Assembly: GCA_007117525.1 (NCBI GenBank)
Contig: SKGJ01000111.1
Span: 1 to 12,022 of the forward strand
Length of the DNA stretch: 12,022 nt
Direction of reading: 5' to 3'
Source: Alkalimonas sp.
GTDB taxonomy: Bacteria > Pseudomonadota > Gammaproteobacteria > Enterobacterales > Alteromonadaceae
Positions 1 through 8,097 of this stretch are shown piece after piece. The notes under the pieces were generated by a model. That model saw only the letters and a program-made list of their open reading frames with translations. It did not search any database and was not told where the DNA came from. Position 1 is the first letter of the stretch. Each line of letters opens with the position of its first letter. Both the position numbers and the translations under genes were made by a program.

Positions 1-1053
1 CACGAACTTAGTCCTGCCCAAACCCGCAATCTGGAGCGCTGCTGTCAGTGCCGGGTCATTGATCGCACCACTCTCATTCTGGATATCTTCTCTCAACGCG
101 CCCGCAGCTATGAAGGCAAGCTGCAGGTCGAGCTGGCGCAGCTGCGTCATCTGTCATCCCGCCTGGTGCGGGGGTGGGACAATGCCGAACGGCAAAAAGG
201 CGGCATCAGTTTGCGCGGACCGGGTGAAACCCGGCTGGAAACTGATCGGCGTTTGTTGCGTCAGCGCATGACGGCACTGCGGCAGCGTCTGGAAAAACTA
301 AGTCGGCAGCGTGAGCAGGGACGGCAGGCCAGACAAAGGGCTGCCGTACCGGTATTGTCCCTGGTAGGCTATACCAATGCCGGCAAGTCCTCGTTATTTA
401 ATCGCTTAACAGAGGCCAATGTGCATGCGGCCGATCAGTTGTTCGCAACTCTGGACCCGACTTTACGCCGGCTGGAGCTGACGCAGTTTGGTACCGTGGT
501 GCTGGCCGATACTGTTGGTTTTATTCGCGACCTGCCGCACGATCTGGTTGCTGCCTTCCAATCCACCTTGCAAGAAAGCCGCGATGCCGATTTGCTGCTG
601 TTGGTGGTGGACTATGCCGACCCGGATCATCCGGCTAAGTTGGCGCAGGTGCAAAAAGTGCTGGCTGAGATTGATGCCGCTGCAGTACCCCAGCTGCTGG
701 TGTGGAATAAAATTGATCAAGCCGAGCTGGCACCCCGTATAGATTACGATGCTGAAGGGCAGCCGAGCGCTGTCTATGTGTCGGCTCAAAGTGGGGCTGG
801 TTTCTCTTTATTGTTGGAAGCAATTAGCCAGCGGTTAGCGCGTCACCATCTGGAGCTGCAGCTTCGGCTGCCGGCCGATGCCGGTCTCTGGCGTGCGCGT
901 TTGCATCAACTGCAGGCGGTGCAGCAAGAGCGTTTTAACGACGAAGGGGCGACTGAGCTGCTGGTAAGGCTGTCGATCGCCGACTGGGGACGCTTGTTGC
1001 AACAAAGTCGGGGTGTGCTGGAAAACTATATCGTCAGCGAACCGCTTTTTTGA
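1..1053 (+). CDS. hflX: GTPase HflX, 3' part (5' end outside window)
   Basis: Ribosome-associated GTPase of the Obg/HflX superfamily, known to bind the 50S subunit and split or rescue stalled 70S ribosomes under stress. The frame is open from base 1 and gives 350 codons. E. coli HflX has 426 residues, so about 80 N-terminal residues are missing upstream. Visible parts are the end of the HflX N-terminal domain with its conserved RGPGET motif (codons 73-78), then a complete G domain. The P-loop GYTNAGKS is at 367-390, DTVG (G3) at 508-519, NKID (G4) at 706-717 and SAQ (G5) at 781-789. A short C-terminal domain ends in [11 protein letters not shown]. The ATG at 166 lies inside the conserved region and is not the start. 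The gene is followed after 36 bases by hflK on the same strand, the usual hfq-hflX-hflK-hflC order; hfq would lie just outside. Confidence 0.97.
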   Translation, partial: HELSPAQTRNLERCCQCRVIDRTTLILDIFSQRARSYEGKLQVELAQLRHLSSRLVRGWDNAERQKGGISLRGPGETRLETDRRLLRQRMTALRQRLEKLSRQREQGRQARQRAAVPVLSLVGYTNAGKSSLFNRLTEANVHAADQLFATLDPTLRRLELTQFGTVVLADTVGFIRDLPHDLVAAFQSTLQESRDADLLLLVVDYADPDHPAKLAQVQKVLAEIDAAAVPQLLVWNKIDQAELAPRIDYDAEGQPSAVYVSAQSGAGFSLLLEAISQRLARHHLELQLRLPADAGLWRARLHQLQAVQQERFNDEGATELLVRLSIADWGRLLQQSRGVLENYIVSEPLF

Positions 1054-1068
1054 TACATTAACGCAAAT

Positions 1069-1074
1069 TACAAT
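1069..1074 (+). promoter_or_regulatory. possible weak -10 element upstream of hflK
   Basis: TACAAT matches the sigma-70 -10 consensus at five of six positions and lies 16 bases before the hflK start. It overlaps the likely untranslated leader and has only a T-run as a possible -35 at 18 bases spacing. It could give hflKC some expression independent of hflX, but readthrough from hflX is the simpler explanation. Confidence 0.2.
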
Positions 1075-1089
1075 TGAGTGGAGTAGACC

Positions 1090-2247
1090 ATGGCTTGGAA
1101 CGAGCCGGGCAAGAATGGCAAGGATAACGATCCCTGGAAACAGGGTGGTCGTGATCAGGGCCCGCCCGATTTAGATGAAGTGTTTCGTAACTTTGGTAAA
1201 AAGTTTGGTGGAATTTTTGGTGGCTCCGGTGGGGGCAGCCAGGGCTCATCGGGCGGTGGCTCGGCCTCAACCTTGTTGCTGCTGGTGGCCATTGTCGCGG
1301 CGCTGGTTTGGGCTTTCAGTGGTTTTTACACCATTAAGGAGTCCGAGCGTGGCGTGATCTTGCGCTTTGGTCAGTTCCATACCGAAGTGGGGCCTGGGAT
1401 CCACTGGAAACCGACCTTCATTGATCAGGTGCGTCCGGTGGACTTAACCAGCGTTCGCTCCTTCCGTACCGATGGCTTTATGCTAACGCAGGATCAAAAC
1501 CTGGTTCGGGTTACTTTCGAGGTGCAGTACCGGGTGTTTGATGCCCGCGCTTACCTGTTCTCGGTAGTCAATGCCGACAACAGCCTGCAAGAGGCCACCG
1601 ATGCCGCCTTACGTTTTGTCATTGGTCACTCGCTGATGGATGATGTGCTGACCCGGGGCCGGGAAGTGGTGCGGCAGAACACCCGTCAGGAGCTGGAAAC
1701 CATCATTACGCCATACCGCATGGGTCTGGTACTGGTGGATGTCAACTTCCGTGATGCCCGTCCGCCTGAAGAAGTCCGTGATGCCTTTGACGACGCCATC
1801 GCAGCGCAGGAAGATCAGGAGCGCTTTGTCCGTGAAGCCGATGCTTATGCCCGTGAAATCGAGCCTCGCGCTCGTGGTCAGGTCAACCGCATTATGCAAG
1901 AAGCAGAAGCCTACCGTCAGCAAGTAATTCTTCGTGCTCAGGGTGAAGTGGCGCGCTTCGAACAGTTGCTGCCTCAGTACCTGGCAGCCCCACGGGTAAC
2001 CCGTGAACGTCTGTACCTGGAAACCATGGAAGAAGTCTTTAGCAACACCTCGAAGGTAATGGTGGATGTGTCCAGTGGCAACAACATCATGTATCTGCCG
2101 TTGGATCAGATGCTCAAAGGTGGTTCGACTTCGGGTTCCTCCAGTGCGCTGCCGGTGACACCACCGCGCAACCTGCAGGACTCGCAGAACACCGCCCCGC
2201 GCCAGGATGGGATCCGTGGCAGCACCAGTCGTGATGGGAGACGTTAA
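1090..2247 (+). CDS. hflK: FtsH protease modulator subunit HflK
   Basis: Membrane-anchored SPFH/prohibitin-family protein. With HflC it forms the large periplasmic HflKC cage around the FtsH AAA+ protease and modulates degradation of membrane proteins. The 385-residue product is a little shorter than E. coli HflK (419). Residues 1-57 are a cytoplasmic Gly/Ser-rich tail beginning MAWNEPG and containing DPW, typical of HflK. One transmembrane helix is at about 60-80. The SPFH domain follows, from the ESERGVILRFG segment (about 84-94) to about 280. A charged helical region with VNRIMQEAEAYRQQV comes next, and the last 40 residues are a low-complexity Ser/Pro/Gln/Arg tail. A Shine-Dalgarno GGAG at 1080-1083, six bases before the ATG, supports this start. 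The gap to hflC is 3 bases, so the two are co-transcribed and probably translationally coupled. Confidence 0.97.
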   Translation: MAWNEPGKNGKDNDPWKQGGRDQGPPDLDEVFRNFGKKFGGIFGGSGGGSQGSSGGGSASTLLLLVAIVAALVWAFSGFYTIKESERGVILRFGQFHTEVGPGIHWKPTFIDQVRPVDLTSVRSFRTDGFMLTQDQNLVRVTFEVQYRVFDARAYLFSVVNADNSLQEATDAALRFVIGHSLMDDVLTRGREVVRQNTRQELETIITPYRMGLVLVDVNFRDARPPEEVRDAFDDAIAAQEDQERFVREADAYAREIEPRARGQVNRIMQEAEAYRQQVILRAQGEVARFEQLLPQYLAAPRVTRERLYLETMEEVFSNTSKVMVDVSSGNNIMYLPLDQMLKGGSTSGSSSALPVTPPRNLQDSQNTAPRQDGIRGSTSRDGRR

Positions 2248-2250
2248 GCC

Positions 2251-3132
2251 ATGAAAAACCTAATCGTAGCAATTTTAGTGGTGGCTGGTCTGATTGTCTC
2301 TTCGGCACTTTTTGTGGTGCCGGAGGGCGAGCGTGCCATTGTCATTCAATTTGGTAAAATTCAGCGGGATGCTGCCGGTGATGTACGGACCTTTGAGCCG
2401 GGTCTTCACTTTAAGATCCCATTGATTGAAACCGTCCGTAAACTGGATGCCCGAGTGCAAACCCTGGATGATCCGGCCGACCGTTTTGTCACTGCTGAAC
2501 AAAAAGATTTGTTGGTCAACAGTTACGTCAAGTGGCGTATCCGTGATTTTGGTCAGTATTTCTTGAGTACCGGTGGCAACACCCGTCAGGCCGAAGTGCT
2601 GTTGCGGCAGTACATCAACAACGGCCTTCGGACGGAGTTTGGTACCCGCACCATTGCGGAAATTGTCTCCGGCGAGCGGACCGAGCTGATGGAAAGAGCG
2701 TTGCAGCAAGCTGGTGTTGCCGCCAATGAGCTGGGAATTGAAGTGATTGATGTGCGGGTGAAGCAAATCAATCTGCCGGATGAGATCAGCAACTCCATCT
2801 TTGCCCGGATGCGGGCAGAGCGTCAGGCGGTCGCACGTGAGCACCGGTCCCGTGGTATGGAAGAAGCTGAAAAAATCCGTGCCGACGTCGATGCCCGGGT
2901 CACGGTTATGTTGGCCGATGCCGAGCGTAACTCCCGCACCGTTCGCGGTGATGGCGATGCTCAGGCAGCCAACATCTACGCTGAAACCTACAACAAGGAT
3001 GCCGAGTTCTTCTCGTTCATCCGTAGTATGGAAGCCTACAAACGCAGCTTCCGCAGCAAAGATGATGTGCTGGTGATTCAGCCGGATAGCGACTTCTTCC
3101 GTCATATGAAAACCATTCAGAGTCGGCCCTAA
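2251..3132 (+). CDS. hflC: FtsH protease modulator subunit HflC
   Basis: Partner of HflK in the HflKC complex that encloses FtsH at the inner membrane; also an SPFH/prohibitin-type protein. It has 293 residues, against 334 in E. coli. An N-terminal transmembrane segment at about 4-22 acts as an uncleaved signal anchor. It is followed directly by PEGERAIVIQFGK (about 24-36), the start of the SPFH domain. The later part contains RMRAERQAVAREHRSRGMEEAEKIRAD-like charged helix, continuing into a coiled segment rich in Ala/Glu/Arg that builds the cage wall. The ribosome binding site GGGAG (2236-2240) lies within the last codons of hflK. The stop codon sits in the stem of a small hairpin, and an intrinsic terminator follows 33 bases further on, which marks the operon end. 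Confidence 0.97.
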   Translation: MKNLIVAILVVAGLIVSSALFVVPEGERAIVIQFGKIQRDAAGDVRTFEPGLHFKIPLIETVRKLDARVQTLDDPADRFVTAEQKDLLVNSYVKWRIRDFGQYFLSTGGNTRQAEVLLRQYINNGLRTEFGTRTIAEIVSGERTELMERALQQAGVAANELGIEVIDVRVKQINLPDEISNSIFARMRAERQAVAREHRSRGMEEAEKIRADVDARVTVMLADAERNSRTVRGDGDAQAANIYAETYNKDAEFFSFIRSMEAYKRSFRSKDDVLVIQPDSDFFRHMKTIQSRP

Positions 3133-3150
3133 CAGGACATCGGCCTGTTA
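3130..3150 (+). repeat. inverted repeat over the hflC stop codon
   Basis: A perfect 7-bp inverted repeat (TAACAGG and CCTGTTA, 7-base spacer) begins at the hflC stop codon and lies just upstream of the main terminator. It lacks a T-tract, so it is not itself a terminator. It might protect the 3' end of the mRNA or be chance. Confidence 0.4.
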
Positions 3151-3165
3151 TCAGAACTGAAACCC

Positions 3166-3190
3166 AAAAGGCCCTGCGGGGCCTTTTTTT
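3166..3190 (+). terminator. intrinsic terminator after hflC
   Basis: A 9-bp GC-rich stem (AAAAGGCCC with GGGCCTTTT, 4-base loop at 3175-3178) is followed by a T-run to 3190. This is a classic Rho-independent terminator ending the hflX-hflK-hflC transcript. Confidence 0.9.
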
Positions 3191-3203
3191 GCAGGTAAGA
3201 GCC

Positions 3204-4379
3204 ATGTATCAGCATTTGTACCAACATTTTTTGCAAGGCCATAGCGGCAAACAACATTTTGCCAGTCATTCGCATCATTTCTGGCCCGATGTGACTCGCC
3301 AGGCCATGTTGGATTACTGGGATCTCAGTGCCAGGCACTCGGATGAAAAATGGCAGCAGGTGTTTGGTCAGGTGCTGCCACAGACGCAGCAGCTGCTGGC
3401 GGAGCAGTTGGGCAGCCAGCAACAGCAGCAACTGGTGTTTGCTCCCAACACCCATGAGTTGGTGATGCGGCTGCTCAGTTGCTTTGATTGGCGACAGCCG
3501 ATCCGTATTTTGACCACCGACAGCGAGTTTTACAGCTTTCAGCGTCAGGTGAGCCGGATGCAGGAAGCCGCGCTGGTCGAGCTGACGGTGGTGCCCACCG
3601 AGCCTTTTGCCGATTTTGAGCAGCGCTTTGCAGCAGCAGCTGCGGCGCAGCCTTTTGAGCTGATTTTTTGCAGTCAGGTGTTTTTTAATTCCGGCGTGGC
3701 GCTAAGCGATCTGACCGCCTTTGTGCAGCAATTGGCTGCAGTATCGGATGCGATGATCGCCATCGACGGCTACCATGCGTTTATGGCATTGCCGTTGGCG
3801 TTAGCGCCGATAGAAGATCGCATTTTTTATCTGGCGGGCAGTTACAAATACGCCCAGGCCGGTGAAGGCTGCTGCTTTATGCTCTGTCCGAAAGGGAACC
3901 ACTACCGACCCATTTATACCGGCTGGTTTGCCGAGTTTGGTGCTTTAACGGAGGCCCGCAGCACCGAAGTGCCTTACAGTCCTGATGGTTTTCGCTTTGC
4001 CGGAGCAACCATGGACTTTAGCGCTCTGTTTCGGCTGCGGGCTGTGTTGCAGCTGCTCCAACGCGAGCGCATCGACGTTTTGCAGATCCATCGCTATGTG
4101 CAGCAGCTGCAACAGCACTTTTTGCAGCAGTTAAGCCAGCTACCGCAGCAGGCGCTTCGTCAGGAGCAGCTGTTGCTGCGCGATGTAAAGCAGCATGGCC
4201 ATTTTCTGACCTTTGCGTTACCAACGGCAGAAGACGCTGCTGCTCTTGCTGAATTTTTAAAGCAACATCATATCCTTACCGATTTTCGAGGCAATCGGCT
4301 GCGTTTTGGTTTTGCATTGTATCAGTGCGCTGAGCAGTTTGACTTAGGCTGTCTGACACAGTATCGGCCAAAGGACTGA
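3204..4379 (+). CDS. kynureninase-like class V aminotransferase-fold PLP enzyme, substrate unknown
   Basis: Predicted soluble PLP-dependent enzyme of fold type I, class V aminotransferase group, with a kynureninase-like layout. It has 391 residues from the ATG at 3204. The PLP-binding lysine is K215 in the SYKYAQAGEG segment. D188 and H191 in AIDGYHAF are placed as the Asp that binds the pyridine nitrogen and the conserved His. An N-terminal HFWPD...HSDEKW region and an APNTHELV segment (about residues 75-82) fit the family's substrate and phosphate-binding regions. The protein is very glutamine-rich (about 46 of 391), especially in the C-terminal third. The ATG is preferred over an upstream in-frame TTG at 3189 because it has AGGTAAG at 3193-3199, and because the TTG lies in the terminator tail. 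No kynurenine-pathway gene is nearby, so true kynureninase activity is not supported. It could equally be a desulfurase-like or another class V enzyme. Confidence 0.85.
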   Translation: MYQHLYQHFLQGHSGKQHFASHSHHFWPDVTRQAMLDYWDLSARHSDEKWQQVFGQVLPQTQQLLAEQLGSQQQQQLVFAPNTHELVMRLLSCFDWRQPIRILTTDSEFYSFQRQVSRMQEAALVELTVVPTEPFADFEQRFAAAAAAQPFELIFCSQVFFNSGVALSDLTAFVQQLAAVSDAMIAIDGYHAFMALPLALAPIEDRIFYLAGSYKYAQAGEGCCFMLCPKGNHYRPIYTGWFAEFGALTEARSTEVPYSPDGFRFAGATMDFSALFRLRAVLQLLQRERIDVLQIHRYVQQLQQHFLQQLSQLPQQALRQEQLLLRDVKQHGHFLTFALPTAEDAAALAEFLKQHHILTDFRGNRLRFGFALYQCAEQFDLGCLTQYRPKD

Positions 4380-4421
4380 CTTTTTTTCAGCCATCCAGAT
4401 GCAGTTTGCCAAGACTTTTGG

Positions 4422-5762
<1,341 letters not shown>

Positions 5763-5785
5763 GTTATTTTGATGAATCGTCGCTG

Positions 5786-5813
5786 AAAAGCTGCCCAAAA
5801 GGCAGCTTTTTTT
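5786..5813 (+). terminator. intrinsic terminator after purA
   Basis: A perfect 10-bp stem (AAAAGCTGCC with GGCAGCTTTT, loop 5796-5800) leads into a seven-base T-run ending at 5813. It separates purA from the S41 protease gene. Confidence 0.92.
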
Positions 5814-5850
5814 ATATCATACCTTATGAAGTAAAAATGAGGTTAGTAAG

Positions 5851-7236
5851 ATGAAGTGGTATCTTGTTGTATTTGCATCTCTTTTGTTGGGTGGCTGTGG
5901 CGGATCCGGTTCTAACTCGAATCCTGCCGGAGCTCTGGGGCCGAATCCTGCGCAGTTTTCCGGTGCCAACTGTCCTTCAACTTTGTCGGCCAATGCCGAA
6001 GCCTTTTGTTTAATGTTTCGTGATTATCTCTGGTACCAAGAGATGCCGCAGACGGTGAATCTGCTGCAATACAGTACCACCAATCAGTTGGTGCAGGCGT
6101 TGAGTGCACCTGATGATCGTTTTAGCTACACCATGACTGCAGAAGATTACGAAGCGCGTTTTATTGATGCACGCTTTTTTGGTTTTGGCATGTCCTTCAA
6201 CTGGGTCGATAACGACAGTGCCTTGCAAGTGCGTTTTGTTTACGATGATGGCTCTGCGGCAGAGAATGGGTTGCGCCGTGGCGATCGGATTATCGAGATT
6301 GAAGGCAAGTCGATTGCTCAGTGGAATGAAGAGTTGGAAGCCGGTACGGCCAGCAATGAAGATATGTTCGGCCCGAATAACGACGGGGTTTTGCGCAACT
6401 TTGTCTGGCAAAAGCCTGATGGCACCGAGCTTCAGGCTGATTTTATTAAGCGGGAGGTGACGACCAACACCGTATTGCATCGTTCCGTACTGGAGCATCA
6501 GGGCAAGCGGGTCGGCTATCTGGTGTTCAACTCTTTTATTGAACTGTCTGAGACCGAGCTCGAGCAAGCATTTAGTTATTTTAAAGAGCAAAACATCGAT
6601 GAGCTGGTGCTGGATGTGCGTTACAACGGTGGTGGTCTAATCCGGGTCGCCAGTCAGTTGGCTTCGCACATTGCCTGGCCTTCGGTGCAAGGTGAAACCT
6701 TTGTCACCTTCGCCTACAACGATAAAAATCCTCAGAACAACCAGACATGGCAGTTTAGCCTGGGGCAACGAGGCCAGTCTTTCCTTGATTTGTCGCGGGT
6801 CCTGGTGCTGACAACCCCAGGTTCTTGTTCATCCAGCGAGCTGGTGATTAACTCGTTAACTCCCTTTATTGATGTGGTACAAATTGGTGAAGCAACTTGT
6901 GGCAAGCCGGTTGGTCAACAGCCAGAGTATTTTGACCGTCGCCGTCAGGTGATGTTTGCAGTTAACTTTCAAACGGTTAATGCAGTGGGTTTTGGTGATT
7001 ATTTTGATGGCTTAATGCCGAACTGTCCGGTACAAGAAACCATTCCTGGGGATTGGGGACTTACGTCAGAGGCTTTATTGCAAGAAGCCTTATACTATGT
7101 GCAGCATGGTGCCTGTTCGGATCCATCGCAATCCTATTTTGACAGCCTGTTGCTGCAATCCGACGGCCCGGTTCGTTTGCAAGCACCTCGCCGAAATCTG
7201 GCTCAGCCATTCTGGGTGCAGTGGGATGAGCACTAG
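5851..7236 (+). CDS. S41 family serine protease, predicted lipoprotein
   Basis: Predicted envelope-anchored protease of the carboxyl-terminal-processing (S41, CtpA/Prc/tricorn-like) family, 461 residues. The N-terminus is a lipoprotein signal peptide with a lipobox LGGC, lipidated at C16. A Gly/Ser/Asn linker follows. A helical N-terminal region (about 40-107) precedes a PDZ-like domain (about 108-195, GFGMSF ... GLRRGDRIIEIEG). The protease core starts near LVLDVRYNGGG (about 253-263). Aligned with plant D1 protease and CtpB, the nucleophile is S327 in GSCSSSE and the general base is K352 in TCGKPVG. The spacing is exactly 25, as in D1 protease, and Q356 sits four residues on, so the Ser-Lys-Gln triad looks intact. 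Cysteines C326 and C350 flank the catalytic residues, and four further cysteines (41, 53, 392, 422) make an even number in the mature chain. GAGGT at 5839-5843 supports the start. Terminators on both sides suggest a single-gene unit. The substrate is unknown. Confidence 0.92.
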   Translation: MKWYLVVFASLLLGGCGGSGSNSNPAGALGPNPAQFSGANCPSTLSANAEAFCLMFRDYLWYQEMPQTVNLLQYSTTNQLVQALSAPDDRFSYTMTAEDYEARFIDARFFGFGMSFNWVDNDSALQVRFVYDDGSAAENGLRRGDRIIEIEGKSIAQWNEELEAGTASNEDMFGPNNDGVLRNFVWQKPDGTELQADFIKREVTTNTVLHRSVLEHQGKRVGYLVFNSFIELSETELEQAFSYFKEQNIDELVLDVRYNGGGLIRVASQLASHIAWPSVQGETFVTFAYNDKNPQNNQTWQFSLGQRGQSFLDLSRVLVLTTPGSCSSSELVINSLTPFIDVVQIGEATCGKPVGQQPEYFDRRRQVMFAVNFQTVNAVGFGDYFDGLMPNCPVQETIPGDWGLTSEALLQEALYYVQHGACSDPSQSYFDSLLLQSDGPVRLQAPRRNLAQPFWVQWDEH

Positions 7237-7265
7237 CACTCAGCGTTAGTTCGTGCTGAATCATC

Positions 7266-7294
7266 AAGGCCAGCTATAAGTTGGCCTTTTTTTT
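7266..7294 (+). terminator. intrinsic terminator after the S41 protease gene
   Basis: A 9-bp stem (7266-7274 with 7280-7288, one G-T pair, loop TATAA) is followed by a T-run to 7294. The motX regulatory region begins immediately after it. Confidence 0.88.
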
Positions 7295-7304
7295 GCTTTG
7301 ATTT

Positions 7305-7336
7305 TAACCATGCAGCTGGTTGGGCCATGCTATAGT
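7305..7336 (+). promoter_or_regulatory. motX promoter region: extended -10 and a weak sigma-28-like match
   Basis: Two readings overlap here. An extended sigma-70 -10 (TGC followed by TATAGT at 7331-7336) needs little -35, and no good -35 is present. Alternatively, TAAC at 7305-7308 and GCCATGCT at 7324-7331 have exactly the 15-base spacing of FliA (sigma-28) promoters (TAAA-N15-GCCGATAA). Only six of the twelve consensus bases match, so this reading is weak. Either would give a leader of about 50 bases. The sigma-28 reading is attractive because motX is known to be a late flagellar gene in Vibrio. Confidence 0.4.
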
Positions 7337-7393
7337 TTTGATGGGCGTGTTGTTCAACCCGGTAAATCTGTGAAGGCTAAGAGAGCGTTTCAA

Positions 7394-8032
7394 ATGCGGT
7401 ATGTACGGCGATTAGTGGTGATGGGACTATTGGCAGGCTTGACTTCGTCTGTGCTGGCGGACGAGGTGCGGATCCAGCAACTGGAAGCTGTGCAGCTCTA
7501 TACCCAAGATGAGCTGCTGGCGCTGATTCGAACCAACAGCCATTTGCGGCAAGTGCAGGATGACGATTGTCAGTTGGTCCGTGACATTGAAGCCCGGGCC
7601 GATATTATGAAGCTGCCGTCCTACCAGTTTTTGTGGGGCGATATGCTGGCCTATGCCGTCTGCGTGCCGCGGGATATTGAGCGCGGCTGGCAGTTGATGC
7701 TGGATGCTGCAGCCCAAGGCTTGCCGGAGGGGCTGGAGCAGGTCGGACGTTACTACCACATTGGTCGTTTTGTGCAACCGGATGCCGAAAAAGCCATTCT
7801 GTATTTGCGTGAAGCCGCGGCGCTGGGCAATTTGCCGGCGACCATCCGGCTGGCGGAAATTTTGCTCGACGAGGCCGGCAGCCCACGTGATTACGAACAG
7901 GTCTACCGCTGGTTGCATCATTCGGTCACAGCGGACAACGCGACCCACCAAAAAATCAGTCGCTTGCTGCGCCAGTTTGAACAGCGCATGCCTGAGCGGG
8001 TGGTGCAGCGGGCGCGGCGTCCGGTTTCCTGA
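7394..8032 (+). CDS. motX: sodium-driven polar flagellar motor protein MotX (Sel1 repeats)
   Basis: Periplasmic protein that, with MotY, forms the T-ring of sodium-driven polar flagella and helps hold the PomA/PomB stators. The product has 212 residues, the length I recall for Vibrio MotX. A cleavable signal peptide (RRLVVMGLLAGLTSSVLA, cut after A22) leads into the mature chain, with a VQLYTQDELLALI segment near the start. Three Sel1-like repeats lie at about 77-109, 110-145 and 146-185, with motifs such as GLEQVGRYYHIG and AEKAILYLREAAALG. C59 and C90 could form a disulfide. The ATG at 7394 is chosen over the in-frame TTG at 7298: it is preceded by AAGAGAG at 7379-7385 and puts the signal peptide at the N-terminus. 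Its position between purA and rnr matches the Vibrio arrangement as I recall it. No other flagellar gene is nearby, which is normal for motX. A generic Sel1 protein is the alternative, but the overall sequence fits MotX well. Confidence 0.9.
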   Translation: MRYVRRLVVMGLLAGLTSSVLADEVRIQQLEAVQLYTQDELLALIRTNSHLRQVQDDDCQLVRDIEARADIMKLPSYQFLWGDMLAYAVCVPRDIERGWQLMLDAAAQGLPEGLEQVGRYYHIGRFVQPDAEKAILYLREAAALGNLPATIRLAEILLDEAGSPRDYEQVYRWLHHSVTADNATHQKISRLLRQFEQRMPERVVQRARRPVS

Positions 8033-8057
8033 ATGTCATACAAGGATCTGCGGAAGG

Positions 8058-8066
8058 TGTTACACT
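8058..8066 (+). promoter_or_regulatory. candidate rnr promoter, extended -10
   Basis: TGT followed by TACACT (8061-8066) is a good extended -10 about 32 bases before the rnr start and just after the motX stop. No terminator is seen between motX and rnr, so rnr may have both its own promoter and readthrough. Confidence 0.45.
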
Positions 8067-8097
8067 AAAGGTCTTATTGGTAACACAAGGGTCAGGC

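Noticed and set aside
166..1053. Internal ATG at 166 as the start of the first gene
   Set aside because: Conserved HflX sequence continues upstream in the same frame to base 1, so the gene is cut by the window edge.
2275..3105. 276-codon open frame on the minus strand inside hflC
   Set aside because: Antisense shadow of a clear SPFH gene, with no recognisable motif or ribosome binding site.
3189..3203. TTG at 3189 as the start of the PLP-enzyme gene
   Set aside because: It lies in the terminator T-run and has no ribosome binding site; the ATG at 3204 has one.
4396..4412. PurR operator upstream of purA
   Set aside because: Only one half (GTTTGC) of the palindromic PurR box is present; the left half does not match.
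7298..7393. TTG at 7298 as the start of motX
   Set aside because: It would add 32 residues before the signal peptide and place the start upstream of the likely promoter; ATG 7394 has a good ribosome binding site and the expected MotX length.
8077..8097. TTG at 8077 as the start of rnr
   Set aside because: It lies only about ten bases after the likely -10 element and has no better ribosome binding site than the ATG at 8098.
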